From: Clostridium sp. MSJ-8 | Lineage (GTDB): Bacteria > Bacillota > Clostridia > Clostridiales > Clostridiaceae | Length of the DNA stretch: 64,000 nucleotides | Assembly (NCBI RefSeq): GCF_018918325.1 | Contig: NZ_JAHLQH010000012.1 | Coordinates: 99,409 to 163,408 of the forward strand | Reading direction: 5' to 3' | Shown: positions 23,622 to 32,715 of the stretch, in pieces | Position numbering within the stretch: position 1 is the first letter of the stretch | Layout of the letters: each line of letters opens with the position of its first letter | The notes under the pieces: model-generated | Database searches by the model: none | Told to the model about the DNA's origin: nothing | The model's input: only the letters and a program-made list of their open reading frames with translations | Translations under genes and position numbers: made by a program

Positions 23622-24263
23622 GTGAATAAGATTGTATCTAAGGAGAAACTTTATGAAGCTTTGGCTATGAGACATGGTGAAGAGAATCAAGCAAAGTTTG
23701 AAAGAGCAACAGTAAATATATTTGGATTAGGTGGATTAGGATCTAATGTAGCAGTTGCACTTACAAGATGTGGAGTGGGGCATTTAAGACTTATAGATTA
23801 TGATAAAGTGGACTTAACTAATCTTAATAGACAACAATATTTTTTAGAGCAGGTAGGAATGTATAAAACAGAAGCACTGAAAGATAATCTACTTAAGATT
23901 AATCCTTATGTAAATATAGAGATAATAACAACTAAGGTTACTGAAGAAAATGTATCTGAGTTAGTAAAGTTAGATGGTATTATATGTGAAGCATTTGATA
24001 AACCAGAAGCAAAGTCACTTATAATTGATGCTTTTTTCTCACAAACAAATTACAATGATAGATTTATAGTAGCAGCTTCTGGAATGGCTGGCTTTGGTAG
24101 AAGCAATTTAATAATTACGCAGAAGATAAATGATAACTTCTATCTATGCGGCGATAGAGAATCAGATGTAGCAATAGAGAACAAGCTTGTTTCTTCTAGA
24201 GTTGCTATATGTGCAAACCATGAAGCAAATACAATAATAGAATTAATATTACAAGATAGGTAG
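23622..24263 (+). CDS. thiF: ThiS adenylyltransferase ThiF
   Basis: 213 residues. E1-like fold: nucleotide-binding NIFGLGGLGSNVAVALTRCGVG (residues about 29-50), acidic-ended strand LIDYDKVDLTNLNRQQY, and later helices. It activates the ThiS C-terminus with ATP. GTG start with GGAGG upstream at the end of thiS. This short form lacks the CxxC zinc pairs of E. coli ThiF, as in other clostridial thiF genes placed next to thiS. It lies 9 bp before thiG. Confidence 0.92.
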   Translation: MNKIVSKEKLYEALAMRHGEENQAKFERATVNIFGLGGLGSNVAVALTRCGVGHLRLIDYDKVDLTNLNRQQYFLEQVGMYKTEALKDNLLKINPYVNIEIITTKVTEENVSELVKLDGIICEAFDKPEAKSLIIDAFFSQTNYNDRFIVAASGMAGFGRSNLIITQKINDNFYLCGDRESDVAIENKLVSSRVAICANHEANTIIELILQDR

Positions 24264-24272
24264 GGAAGTTAA

Positions 24273-25046
24273 ATGATGAATGATGATAAATTAATAATTG
24301 GAGGACATGAATTTAATTCACGTTTTATATTAGGATCAGGCAAATATGATCTAAACCTTATTAATGCTGCTATAAATGAAGCAGGAGCAGAGATTATAAC
24401 TCTAGCAGTACGTCGTGCAAATAGCTCAGGACAAGAAAATATATTAGAACATATTCCTAGTGGAATTACATTATTACCAAATACATCAGGTGCAAGAAAT
24501 GCAGAAGAAGCTATTCGTATTGCTAGGCTAGCTAGAGAGATGGGATGTGGAGACTTTGTGAAGATAGAAGTAATTCGTGATAGCAAATATCTATTACCAG
24601 ATAATATGGAAACTATAAAAGCTACAGAAGTATTAGCTAAAGAAGGATTTATTGTAATGCCTTATATGTATCCAGATTTAAATGTAGCTAGAGATTTATA
24701 TAACGCAGGAGCTTCTTGTATCATGCCACTTGCAGCTCCAATAGGTAGTAATAAGGGATTATGTACTAAAGAATTTATACAGATATTGGTGGATGAAATA
24801 GAATTACCTATTATAGTTGATGCAGGAATAGGTAGTCCATCTCAAGCTTGTGCTGCTATGGAAATGGGAGTAGATGCAGTAATGGCAAATACTGCTATAG
24901 CAACTGCTGGAGATATTGTATCTATGGCTAGTGCATTTAAGAAAGCAATTGAAGCAGGAAGACAAGCTTATTTGTCTGGATTAGGAAGAGTATTAATTAA
25001 AGGTGCAGATGCTTCATCACCATTAACAGGATTTATAGTAGATTAG
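24273..25046 (+). CDS. thiG: thiazole synthase ThiG
   Basis: 257 residues, a TIM barrel. It condenses deoxyxylulose 5-phosphate, ThiS-thiocarboxylate and dehydroglycine to the thiazole phosphate. Family motifs are FILGSGKYD near residue 20, [21 protein letters not shown] (about 69-82), the substrate-binding region [13 protein letters not shown], and [20 protein letters not shown] (about 178-197) with the MANTAIA phosphate site. Two adjacent ATGs make the start uncertain by one codon. Confidence 0.96.
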   Translation: MMNDDKLIIGGHEFNSRFILGSGKYDLNLINAAINEAGAEIITLAVRRANSSGQENILEHIPSGITLLPNTSGARNAEEAIRIARLAREMGCGDFVKIEVIRDSKYLLPDNMETIKATEVLAKEGFIVMPYMYPDLNVARDLYNAGASCIMPLAAPIGSNKGLCTKEFIQILVDEIELPIIVDAGIGSPSQACAAMEMGVDAVMANTAIATAGDIVSMASAFKKAIEAGRQAYLSGLGRVLIKGADASSPLTGFIVD

Positions 25047-25060
25047 GAGAAGATAATATT

Positions 25061-26221
25061 ATGGATAATAAGAGAATAAACCATATGGAATATATGGAGG
25101 GAATGGAAGTATTAGAATCAGATATTATGGATAAAGTAATATCTGAAATGAATGATTATGACTATAATAAATATACTGTTAATGATGTAAGAAGAGCTTT
25201 AAGTAAGGAATATCTTAATCTTGAAGATTTTAAAGCATTATTATCTAAAGCTGCAGAAGAATGTTTAGAAGAAATGGCACAAAGAGCTAAAGTAGAAACT
25301 AGAAAACATTTTGGTAATTCAGTATATATGTTTACACCTATATATATAGCTAATTATTGTGAAAATTATTGTATATATTGTGGATTTAATTGTCATAATA
25401 AAATACGTAGAGCTGCTTTGAATGAAGAAGAGATTCATAAGGAGATGGCAGCTATTAGTAAGACTGGATTAGAAGAGATTCTTATACTTACAGGAGAGAG
25501 CCGTAAGGTATCAGATGTTAAGTATATAGGAGAAGCTTGTAAGATTGCAAAGCAATATTTTAAAATGGTAGGATTAGAAGTATATCCCATGAATTCTGAT
25601 GAATATGCATATTTACATAAGTGTGGTGCAGATTATGTTACTGTATTTCAAGAAACATATAATTCTGATAAGTATGAAACATTACATTTAGAAGGACATA
25701 AGAGAATATTCCCTTATAGATTTAATGCACAAGAGAGAGCATTAAAAGGTGGAATGAGAGGTGTAGGATTTGCTGCTCTTTTAGGTTTAGATGATTTTAG
25801 AAAGGATGCTTTTGCAACTGGCATGCATGCTTATTTACTTCAGAGAAAATATCCACAAGCAGAGATTGCATTCTCATGTCCTAGGTTAAGACCTATTATA
25901 AATAATGATAAGATTAATCCAAAAGATGTTCATGAAAAACAATTATTGCAAGTAATTCTTGCTTATCGTATATTTATGCCATTTGCAAGTATTACAATAT
26001 CAACTAGAGAGTGTGAGAGATTTAGGAATAATATAATAGGTCTTGCTGCAACTAAAATATCTGCTGGAGTTAGCACTGGAATAGGAAGTCATGTAGAAGA
26101 GGTTGAAGATAAGGGAGATGCTCAATTTGAGATATCTGATGGAAGAACTGTAGCTGAGGTTAAGGAAGCTATAGTAGAGAGAGGACTTCAACCAGTTATG
26201 AATGATTATGTGTATGTATAG
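25061..26221 (+). CDS. thiH: 2-iminoacetate synthase ThiH
   Basis: 386 residues, radical-SAM enzyme that cleaves tyrosine to p-cresol and dehydroglycine for thiazole formation. The 4Fe-4S cluster motif CENYCIYC places Cys at 100, 104 and 107, and the adjoining GFNCHNKIRR is typical of ThiH. The SAM-binding GE-like motif ILTGES and the later FPYRFNAQERALKGGMRGVG fit too. Having ThiH rather than the oxygen-dependent ThiO suits an anaerobe. The 3' end overlaps the next gene by 20 bp. Confidence 0.95.
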   Translation: MDNKRINHMEYMEGMEVLESDIMDKVISEMNDYDYNKYTVNDVRRALSKEYLNLEDFKALLSKAAEECLEEMAQRAKVETRKHFGNSVYMFTPIYIANYCENYCIYCGFNCHNKIRRAALNEEEIHKEMAAISKTGLEEILILTGESRKVSDVKYIGEACKIAKQYFKMVGLEVYPMNSDEYAYLHKCGADYVTVFQETYNSDKYETLHLEGHKRIFPYRFNAQERALKGGMRGVGFAALLGLDDFRKDAFATGMHAYLLQRKYPQAEIAFSCPRLRPIINNDKINPKDVHEKQLLQVILAYRIFMPFASITISTRECERFRNNIIGLAATKISAGVSTGIGSHVEEVEDKGDAQFEISDGRTVAEVKEAIVERGLQPVMNDYVYV

Positions 26222-26771
26222 AGATTTTTTGGTTGTAACTAATAGACATTTGTATGCAAGATCTATAGAAGAACAGATAAAACGTATTATTAAAGAAAAG
26301 CCTATAGCAATAGTATTAAGAGAGAAGGATATGGATATAGATCAATATAGACAACTTGCAATTAAGATAATAAATATATGTAGAGAAAATAATATAGAAC
26401 TTATGTTACATTCTTATGTAGATGTAGCAATGGAACTTAATTATAAGAATATTCATTTACCTTTGCACATAGCAAGAACACTTGGAGAAAAAATTAAATT
26501 TTTTAACAAGATAGGTATATCTATCCATTCAGTAGATGAGGCAATAGAAGCAGAAAATATAGGAGCAACTTATATTACAGCTGGGCATATATATAAGACA
26601 GATTGCAAGAAAGGACTTAAACCTAGAGGACTAAATTTCTTAAAAGCAGTATGTAGTAGTGTTACAATTCCTGTTTATGCAATAGGTGGAATTAATCCGG
26701 ATAATATAAAAGAAATAAAAGAATGCGGGGCACAAGGCGGAACTATTATGTCATATGCTAGTAAAATATAG
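26202..26771 (+). CDS. thiamine phosphate synthase-like protein (ThiE/TenI family)
   Basis: 189 residues, a TIM-barrel thiamine-phosphate synthase or thiazole tautomerase. The start LVVTNRHLYAR and IVLREKDMD correspond to the LYLVTD and QLREK motifs; GATYITAGHIYKTDCKKGLKPRGL replaces the GPVFPTxTK loop, seen here at about 124-147; VYAIGGINPDNIKEIKECGA is the phosphate site. The diverged GHIYKTDC loop leaves open whether it is ThiE or TenI. It begins inside thiH, with no clear ribosome binding site, so translation is probably coupled. Last gene of the operon. Confidence 0.82.
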   Translation: MIMCMYRDFLVVTNRHLYARSIEEQIKRIIKEKPIAIVLREKDMDIDQYRQLAIKIINICRENNIELMLHSYVDVAMELNYKNIHLPLHIARTLGEKIKFFNKIGISIHSVDEAIEAENIGATYITAGHIYKTDCKKGLKPRGLNFLKAVCSSVTIPVYAIGGINPDNIKEIKECGAQGGTIMSYASKI

Positions 26772-26795
26772 TTACTAGTTTGACTAAAAAAATAC

Positions 26796-26824
26796 TTACA
26801 AAAAATTCTATAAAGTGATATAAT
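26796..26824 (+). promoter_or_regulatory. promoter upstream of the second MATE gene
   Basis: TTACAA (26796-26801), 17-base spacer, TATAAT (26819-26824). Its transcript would meet the hairpin at 26866-26913 before the gene. Confidence 0.7.
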
Positions 26825-26865
26825 ACCACTTAGTGAAAAGAAAATATAATATTACCGTGTTGCAG

Positions 26866-26913
26866 AATGCGTAAATCCAGGTCATTTATTTGATTTGGGT
26901 TTACGCATTTTTT
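26866..26913 (+). terminator. leader terminator before the second MATE gene
   Basis: AATGCGTAAATCCA pairs with TTGGGTTTACGCATT (one mismatch) and is followed by T6. Position between promoter and gene suggests attenuation; no known aptamer is recognised in the 45 or so bases before it. Confidence 0.75.
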
Positions 26914-26962
26914 GCTCTTCTTGGTGATTTTATTTAATATATATAAATGAATGGAGGATAAG

Positions 26963-28354
26963 ATGGAAGCAGTATCAAAAAATAAGATGGGTGAAGAACC
27001 TATAAAAAGTTTAATGTTAAAAATGGGAATACCAATGATTATATCTATGGTATTGCAAGCAGTATACAATATAGTAGATAGCTATTTTGTAAGTTGTATG
27101 AAGGATTCTGGTAATATAACTGGTATTGGTGAGTATGGAGTTAATGCATTAACTCTAGCATTTCCTATTCAGATGTTAATTGTTGCAGTAGGAGTTGGAA
27201 CAGGGGTAGGTATAAATGCTTTACTTGCAAGAAGTTTAGGACAAGGGGATAGAGAAAAAGCTAGTAAGATAGCAGGTAATGCAATATTCTTAGGAATATG
27301 TATGTATATAGTATTTTTATTGTTTGGAATATTTGGAGTAAATCTATATATAAAATCTCAAACTTCAGACCCAATAGTCATAGATATGGCACAATCATAT
27401 CTAAGTATATGTACAATATTATCTTTTGGAGTAATTTTATATACAATATATGAGAAATTATTACAAGGAACAGGTAAAACTACATTATGTACTATAGCAC
27501 AGATAATAGGAGCAGTTACTAATATAATATTAGATCCTATATTCATATTTGGATATTTTGGTCTTCCTGAGATGGGGATAAAAGGTGCAGCATATGCTAC
27601 AGTAATAGGGCAAATGGTATCTTTTATTTTAGATTGTATATTCCATTATAAATATAATAAAGATATAGATGCAAGTTTTAAATATATAAAGCCTGAGAAA
27701 AAGATAATAGGTCAAATATATAAGGTAGGACTACCCGCAATAATTATGCAAGCACTTATGTCTATTATGACTTATGGAGTAAATATAATATTCGGAATAG
27801 TGTCAGGGGCAGCAGTAACTGCTTATGGTGTATATTATAAAATTCAACAGTTTGTGTTTTTTGCAGCTTTTGGATTAAATAATGCAATAATTCCTATTGT
27901 ATCATTTAATTATGGTATGAGAGATAAGGAGAGAGTTCAAGAAGGAATAAAATATGGGATAATATATACACTTATTATTATGGCGATAGGATTGGTTGGA
28001 CTTCAATTATTTGCAAATCAATTAATAGGAATTTTTACACTTTCAAAAGAAACTCATCGTTTGTGTATATTATCTATAAGAATTGTTACATTAGGTTATC
28101 TATTTGCAGGAGCGAATATTGCTTATCAAGGAATATTTCAAGCATTAGATTCAGGACTTACTTCATTAGTGGTATCTTTGCTAAGATTAATAATAATAGC
28201 ACTACCACTTGCTTATATATTTACCAAGTTAAATAATGCTACTACAATAATATGGACGAGTTTCCCTATTGCAGAAGGAGTAGCTATGATAATAGCTATA
28301 TTTATAATGAAAGCATTAAAAAGAGACAAGGTAGACAATTTACTGGAAAAATAA
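26963..28354 (+). CDS. MATE-family efflux transporter
   Basis: 463 residues from ATG 26963, placed 5 bases after GGAGG; a more upstream ATG overlaps that site. Twelve helices in two halves, with VLQAVYNIVDSYFVSCM in helix 1, AFPIQMLIVAVGVGTGVGINALLA and repeat-two AVTAYGVYYKIQQFVFFAAFGLN. It differs clearly from the MATE protein at 19449 and belongs to the VmrA/DinF-like clostridial group. It is probably a sodium- or proton-coupled drug exporter. It has its own promoter and leader hairpin, and its stop lies 17 bp before the promoter of the cysteine operon. Confidence 0.9.
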   Translation: MEAVSKNKMGEEPIKSLMLKMGIPMIISMVLQAVYNIVDSYFVSCMKDSGNITGIGEYGVNALTLAFPIQMLIVAVGVGTGVGINALLARSLGQGDREKASKIAGNAIFLGICMYIVFLLFGIFGVNLYIKSQTSDPIVIDMAQSYLSICTILSFGVILYTIYEKLLQGTGKTTLCTIAQIIGAVTNIILDPIFIFGYFGLPEMGIKGAAYATVIGQMVSFILDCIFHYKYNKDIDASFKYIKPEKKIIGQIYKVGLPAIIMQALMSIMTYGVNIIFGIVSGAAVTAYGVYYKIQQFVFFAAFGLNNAIIPIVSFNYGMRDKERVQEGIKYGIIYTLIIMAIGLVGLQLFANQLIGIFTLSKETHRLCILSIRIVTLGYLFAGANIAYQGIFQALDSGLTSLVVSLLRLIIIALPLAYIFTKLNNATTIIWTSFPIAEGVAMIIAIFIMKALKRDKVDNLLEK

Positions 28355-28370
28355 AAAATTACAAAAAATG

Positions 28371-28399
28371 TTGACATATACAGAAATTACGTGTAATAT
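28371..28399 (+). promoter_or_regulatory. promoter of the methionine-to-cysteine operon
   Basis: TTGACA (28371-28376), 17-base spacer, TAATAT (28394-28399). The transcript would begin about 40 bases before the leader peptide start. Confidence 0.85.
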
Positions 28400-28447
28400 A
28401 TAAAATATACAAAACATATTAAAATACTAGGAAATGGAGGGGAAATT

Positions 28448-28573
28448 ATGAATACATCAATAATTAATGAAAAGAATACACAAGTTAATATATTTAACAA
28501 TAATACATGTTGTTGCTGTAGTAATACAATTATATATTACTATAGCTTCTTTTCATGCATAAAATCTTATTGA
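28448..28573 (+). CDS. polycysteine leader peptide (41 aa), candidate cysteine attenuator
   Basis: The ATG at 28448 follows GGAGGGGAAATT, a strong ribosome binding site. The peptide begins MNTSIINEKNTQVNIF and contains four consecutive Cys codons (TGT TGT TGC TGT, 28508-28519), then SNTIIYYYSFFSCIKSY and a TGA. It has no domain and a fifth Cys near the end. Its place between promoter and terminator, before reverse transsulfuration genes, is that of an attenuation leader: a shortage of Cys-tRNA would stall ribosomes at the Cys run and favour the antiterminator helix described separately. It is too short to be anything else obvious, though a Cys-rich metal-binding microprotein is an alternative. 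Confidence 0.8.
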   Translation: MNTSIINEKNTQVNIFNNNTCCCCSNTIIYYYSFFSCIKSY

Positions 28574-28638
28574 TGGATTTGTTATTACCTTTATAGAGAA
28601 AGGGCAGATGCAAGGAAAAAGCATCTGCCCTATTTTTT
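28519..28638 (+). promoter_or_regulatory. attenuator: protector hairpin, antiterminator and terminator
   Basis: Directly after the Cys codons, TAGTAATA (28519-28526) pairs with TATTACTA (28535-28542). The antiterminator pairs GCT-TC-TTTTC-A-TGCAT (28545-28560) with ATGCA-AG-GAAAA-AGC (28608-28622). The terminator pairs AGGGCAGATGC (28601-28611) with GCATCTGCCCT (28621-28631), then T7. Antiterminator and terminator share bases and exclude each other. A ribosome finishing the leader would cover the antiterminator left strand, letting the terminator form. Confidence 0.75.
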
Positions 28639-28703
28639 TACTCTTTAGGAGGTTATATTGTTTTATAACATAATTTGAAAGTGTACAGAAAAGTGAGGAA
28701 AGG

Positions 28704-29624
28704 ATGATTAGAATGATTAGTGGGGAAGCTAGTGTTACTGCTAAAATATGTGCTTTTGCTAGAGCTCATCATTCAAAGTGTGGTAAAGAAATTATATATG
28801 ATGATTATTATGCTTATGAATTACTAGGCAAGGAAGAATATAACAATGTAAAAAATAAAATAATTAAAATTCTAAGCCAAAAGTGTTGGGAGATTCCTAC
28901 GCTAGATACGTGGGATGGATTTATAAATGAATTAATTTCACCAATTATATTAGCAAGAATGAAATTTGCAGAGACAAAGTTAGAAGAATTTAATACAGAT
29001 GAAAATGAAGAGATTCAATATGTTATATGTGGAGCTGGATTGGATAGTTTTATGTTTAGAAATAATCATAAAAATATAGATGTATTTGAGTTGGATCATA
29101 TAGATACTCAGAATTATAAAAAAGAAAGGATTAAGCAGTTAAATTGGAATATAAATAAAAATACTAAACTTATATCTATAGATTTTGAAAAGCAAAATAT
29201 AAAAGATGTATTATTGAATTCAGGATTCGATCCTAAGAAAAAATCGTTTTTTGCAATACTTGGAGTGACATATTATTTAACATTAGACACATTTGCAGAA
29301 ACGCTGAAGAGTATATCTAAAGTAGCTAAAGGTGAAAGTCAAATTGTTTTTGACTATCCTGATAAGGATATAGTTAAGAGAGGGATTATGAATAGCCGAA
29401 TGAGTGCACTTGAAGATATAACTAGTGCATTAGGAGAAGAAATGAAAGGGGGAATGAATTATAGAGAACTTGCCAAAAAATTTAATGAGGTTGGGTTTCA
29501 TATAAGTGATTATGTAACATCACAAGTTATACAAGAAAAATATTTAGATGCAAGATATGATGACTTAAAAGCATATGAAAATATTAATTTTGTTTTAGCA
29601 GAAAAAAATATATTAAATTACTAG
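28704..29624 (+). CDS. SAM-dependent methyltransferase, leucine carboxyl methyltransferase-like
   Basis: 306 residues. The N-terminal ASVTAKICAFARAHHS and central YVICGAGLDSFMFR (about residues 108-121), VFELDHIDTQNYKKER and FFAILGVTYYLTLD fit the PF04072 LCM/Tcmp-like family, which uses a GxGxD SAM site. In B. subtilis the equivalent operon starts with another methyltransferase, YrrT; this protein occupies that position. It may convert SAM to SAH to feed homocysteine formation, with an unknown acceptor. GAGGAAAGG precedes ATG 28704; ATG 28713 is an alternative start. Cotranscribed with mccB, 12 bp away. Confidence 0.8.
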   Translation: MIRMISGEASVTAKICAFARAHHSKCGKEIIYDDYYAYELLGKEEYNNVKNKIIKILSQKCWEIPTLDTWDGFINELISPIILARMKFAETKLEEFNTDENEEIQYVICGAGLDSFMFRNNHKNIDVFELDHIDTQNYKKERIKQLNWNINKNTKLISIDFEKQNIKDVLLNSGFDPKKKSFFAILGVTYYLTLDTFAETLKSISKVAKGESQIVFDYPDKDIVKRGIMNSRMSALEDITSALGEEMKGGMNYRELAKKFNEVGFHISDYVTSQVIQEKYLDARYDDLKAYENINFVLAEKNILNY

Positions 29625-29636
29625 GAGGAAAAGAAA

Positions 29637-30800
29637 ATGTCAGAATTAAACAAAAAATCAACAATACTAATTCATGGAGGAATTGATGGAGATGAAAGAA
29701 CAGGAGCGGTAAATGTTCCAATATATCAAACATCTACCTATAAACAAATATCATTAGGAAAACATAAAGGATATGAATATTCAAGAACAGGAAACCCTAC
29801 GAGGGAAGCCTTAGAAAAGTTAATAGCAGAGTTAGAGCATGGAAACTATGGTTTAGCATTTGCTTCAGGAATGGCTGCAATTACTGCAGTACTTACATTA
29901 TTTAAAACAGGGGATAAGATATTAATATCTAAGAATGTTTATGGAGGTACATTTAGAGTATTAAATAATATCTTTGATAATTTTGGAATAAGCTATGAAA
30001 TTGTAGATACATTAGATGAAGGAAAGTTAGATGTAGCAGTTAATAATGCTGATGTAAAAGCAATATTAGTTGAAAGCCCTGCTAACCCGCTAATGACTGT
30101 AACTGATATAAGATTAGTAGCAAATGTAGCTCACAAACATAATAAACTACTTATAGTTGATAATACATTTATGACTCCATATCTACAGAGACCTTTAGAA
30201 TTAGGCGCAGATATAGTAGTTCATAGTGCAACTAAATATTTAGGCGGTCATAGTGATCTTATTGCAGGTCTTGTTGTAGTAAATGATGATGAATTAGCTG
30301 AGAGGTTATATTTTATACAGAATTCTACTGGTGGAGTATTGCAACCATTTGATTCATTTCTACTTATAAGAGGTATAAAAACTCTAGGTGTAAGAATGGA
30401 TAGACATGAAGAAAATGCTAAGGCAATATCAAGGTGGCTTCTAAATAACAAGGCGGTTAAAAATGTATACTATCCAGGACTAGAACAAGATCCAGGATAT
30501 GATATTCAGAGTAGACAAGCTGATGGGGCAGGAGCAATGATATCCTTTGAGTTAGAAGATAATTATGATATAAGAGAATTTTTTGAAGGACTTAAGATTA
30601 TATCTCTTGCAGAAAGTCTTGGAGGTGTGGAGTCATTAATATGCCATCCATCTTCAATGACTCATGCATCTATACCAGAAGATATAAGAAAAGCAGTAGG
30701 GATTACAGATAAATTAATAAGATTGTCTGTTGGAATAGAAGACAAAGAAGACCTTATAAATGATCTAAATAATGCAATAGAAAGAGGGAGAAAGCAATGA
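29637..30800 (+). CDS. mccB: cystathionine gamma-lyase / homocysteine gamma-lyase-type PLP enzyme (MccB-like)
   Basis: 387 residues, Cys/Met metabolism PLP family. The PLP lysine is Lys200 in SATKYLGGHSDLIAG; other motifs are YEYSRTGNPTREALE, FASGMAAITAVL and SLGGVESLICHPSSMTHAS. With the adjoining cystathionine beta-synthase-like gene it should carry out reverse transsulfuration, splitting cystathionine to cysteine, 2-oxobutyrate and ammonia. A cystathionine gamma-synthase role cannot be excluded from sequence alone, but the operon context (MccA-like partner, methionine importer, Cys leader) favours the lyase. Stop and next start overlap by 4 bp. Confidence 0.85.
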   Translation: MSELNKKSTILIHGGIDGDERTGAVNVPIYQTSTYKQISLGKHKGYEYSRTGNPTREALEKLIAELEHGNYGLAFASGMAAITAVLTLFKTGDKILISKNVYGGTFRVLNNIFDNFGISYEIVDTLDEGKLDVAVNNADVKAILVESPANPLMTVTDIRLVANVAHKHNKLLIVDNTFMTPYLQRPLELGADIVVHSATKYLGGHSDLIAGLVVVNDDELAERLYFIQNSTGGVLQPFDSFLLIRGIKTLGVRMDRHEENAKAISRWLLNNKAVKNVYYPGLEQDPGYDIQSRQADGAGAMISFELEDNYDIREFFEGLKIISLAESLGGVESLICHPSSMTHASIPEDIRKAVGITDKLIRLSVGIEDKEDLINDLNNAIERGRKQ

Positions 30801-31705
30801 TATATGAAGAAATGAAGGAACTTATAGGCAATACTCCGTTAGTTAAATTAAATTATTTAGATAATAAAAAAGATGTTAATATTTATGCCAAGTTAGAATT
30901 ATGGAATCCATCTGGAAGTGTGAAAGATAGAACAGGATTATATATGATAAAAGATGCAGAAAGAAGAGGAATTCTTCATAAAGGGAGTACGATAGTTGAA
31001 GCAACAGCAGGTAATACTGGTCTTGGAATAGCTATGGCTGCACTAAATAAAGGATATAGGGTGATATTTGTAGTGCCAGATAAGTTCTCAGAAGAAAAAC
31101 AAGATTTGATGAAAGCATTAGGAGCAGAAATTATTAATACTTCTAGACAAGAAGGAATGTTAGGAGCAGCAAGGGAAGCTGAATTAATAAAAGCTAAAAT
31201 AGAAGGGGCAATATCTCTAGAGCAATTTAAGAATCCGTATAATCCACTTGCTCATTATGAAACTACAGGTAAAGAAATTTATGAAGAGATGAAAGGAAAA
31301 ATAGATTATTTTGTAGCAGGTGCAGGGAGTGGAGGAACATATTCAGGTGTAGTCAGATATCTTAAGGAAAACAATCCTAATATAAAAGGAATATTAGCGG
31401 ATCCAGTTGGATCAACTATGGGAGGAGGAGAACATGCTGATTATGATATAGAAGGAATAGGTAATGATTTTATAGCAGATACTATGGATATGTCTTTAGT
31501 TGATGAAGTTATAAAGGTTACAGACAAAGAAGCATTTGATACTACAAGGTTACTTGCTAAAAAAGAAGGAATCATTGCAGGATCTTCATCTGGTGCAGCA
31601 CTAGCTGCTACATTGAAATTAGCAGCTAAAATAGATAGTGGAAATATTGTTACTTTGTTTCCTGATAGAGGAGATAGGTATTTTAGCAAACATTTATATG
31701 GATAA
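30797..31705 (+). CDS. mccA: cysteine synthase-family cystathionine beta-synthase (MccA-like)
   Basis: 302 residues, PLP fold type II. PLP Lys43 lies in SGSVKDRTGLYM; the Asn loop is EATAGNTGLGIAMAA and the phosphate loop GAGSGGTYSGV (about residues 174-184). It resembles CysK and MccA; the lack of a C-terminal CBS pair is normal for MccA. Placed directly after mccB with a 4-bp ATGA overlap, it most likely joins homocysteine to O-acetylserine (or serine) to form cystathionine. A plain O-acetylserine sulfhydrylase is the alternative. Confidence 0.85.
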   Translation: MIYEEMKELIGNTPLVKLNYLDNKKDVNIYAKLELWNPSGSVKDRTGLYMIKDAERRGILHKGSTIVEATAGNTGLGIAMAALNKGYRVIFVVPDKFSEEKQDLMKALGAEIINTSRQEGMLGAAREAELIKAKIEGAISLEQFKNPYNPLAHYETTGKEIYEEMKGKIDYFVAGAGSGGTYSGVVRYLKENNPNIKGILADPVGSTMGGGEHADYDIEGIGNDFIADTMDMSLVDEVIKVTDKEAFDTTRLLAKKEGIIAGSSSGAALAATLKLAAKIDSGNIVTLFPDRGDRYFSKHLYG

Positions 31706-31853
31706 AATTTCATTATATTCAATAAACAGATATAAATTTTGCTTATAATATATTTTGATTATATCAAAATATAAAAAATATATATTACCATATATGGTTA
31801 TATAAGTATATAATGTGAAACATAATAAATTATTTTAAAGGGGGAAAATAAAA

Positions 31854-32681
31854 ATGAAAAAATTAGTGAAATTAATTCAATTATTTTTATTAACAATTTT
31901 AAGTGTTTCATTAATAGCATGCCAAGAAGGAGGTGAAGAAAAGAATAATAAAACTTTAAAAGTTGGTGTATGTGCAGGACCTTATGGTGATATGTTTGAA
32001 GAAGCAATAAAACCCTCCTTAGAGAAAAAAGGATATAAAGTGGAAATTGTTGAGTTTTCAGATTATGTACAACCTAACAATGCTTTAGCAGATAAAGAAA
32101 TAGATTTAAATATGTTTCAACATTCAACTTATCTAAACAATTTTAAATCAGAACATGGATTAGATCTTACTTATATAACAGAGATACCTACAGCAGGTAT
32201 GGCAATATTCTCAGATAAATATAAGAATATTGATGATATAGAAGAAGGTGAAACTATAGCAATACCTAATGATGATACTAATCTATCTAGATCATTAAGA
32301 GTTTTAAAGCAAGCAGGAATAATAGATTTAGATGAAAATATAGATCCAGCAAAAGCAACTATAGATGATATAAAAGAAAATCCTAAAAAATTAAAATTTA
32401 CAGAAGTTGGAGCAGAAGTGATGGTAAGTGTTTTAGATAGTGTTGGAGCTGTTGTTATAAATGGCAATTATGCTATAAGTGGAGGACTTAATTTATCAGA
32501 TGCACTTTATAATGAAGAAATACAAGAAGGATATTTTAATGTAATAGCAATTAGAACAGAAGATGAAAAGTCACAATTTGTAAAAGATATAAAAGAAATT
32601 GTTAAGTCAAATGAATTTAAATCAGTAATAGAAGATAAAAATAGTCAATATGTATCATTTTCAAGACCTAAAAATTATTAA
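31854..32681 (+). CDS. metQ: methionine ABC transporter substrate-binding lipoprotein MetQ
   Basis: 275 residues. Signal peptide with lipobox LIAC (Cys about 23) for membrane anchoring. The NlpA/MetQ family is recognised by LKVGVCAGPYGDMFEEAIKP, LNMFQHSTYLNNF and IPNDDTNLSRSLRVLKQAGII, seen here at about 141-161. It binds methionine outside the cell. AAAGGGGGAAA precedes the ATG. A 148-bp AT-rich gap separates it from mccA, where a second promoter may lie; no terminator is visible, so the transcript could continue from the attenuator-controlled promoter. Confidence 0.93.
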   Translation: MKKLVKLIQLFLLTILSVSLIACQEGGEEKNNKTLKVGVCAGPYGDMFEEAIKPSLEKKGYKVEIVEFSDYVQPNNALADKEIDLNMFQHSTYLNNFKSEHGLDLTYITEIPTAGMAIFSDKYKNIDDIEEGETIAIPNDDTNLSRSLRVLKQAGIIDLDENIDPAKATIDDIKENPKKLKFTEVGAEVMVSVLDSVGAVVINGNYAISGGLNLSDALYNEEIQEGYFNVIAIRTEDEKSQFVKDIKEIVKSNEFKSVIEDKNSQYVSFSRPKNY

Positions 32682-32715
32682 TTGAAGAGGGTGATATATA
32701 AGGTAGGTGATATTA

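Noticed and set aside
28400..28703. T-box or S-box leader before the methionine/cysteine genes
   Set aside because: No TGGNACCGCG T-box core and no S-box GAGGGA core; the coding leader with Cys codons explains the layout better.
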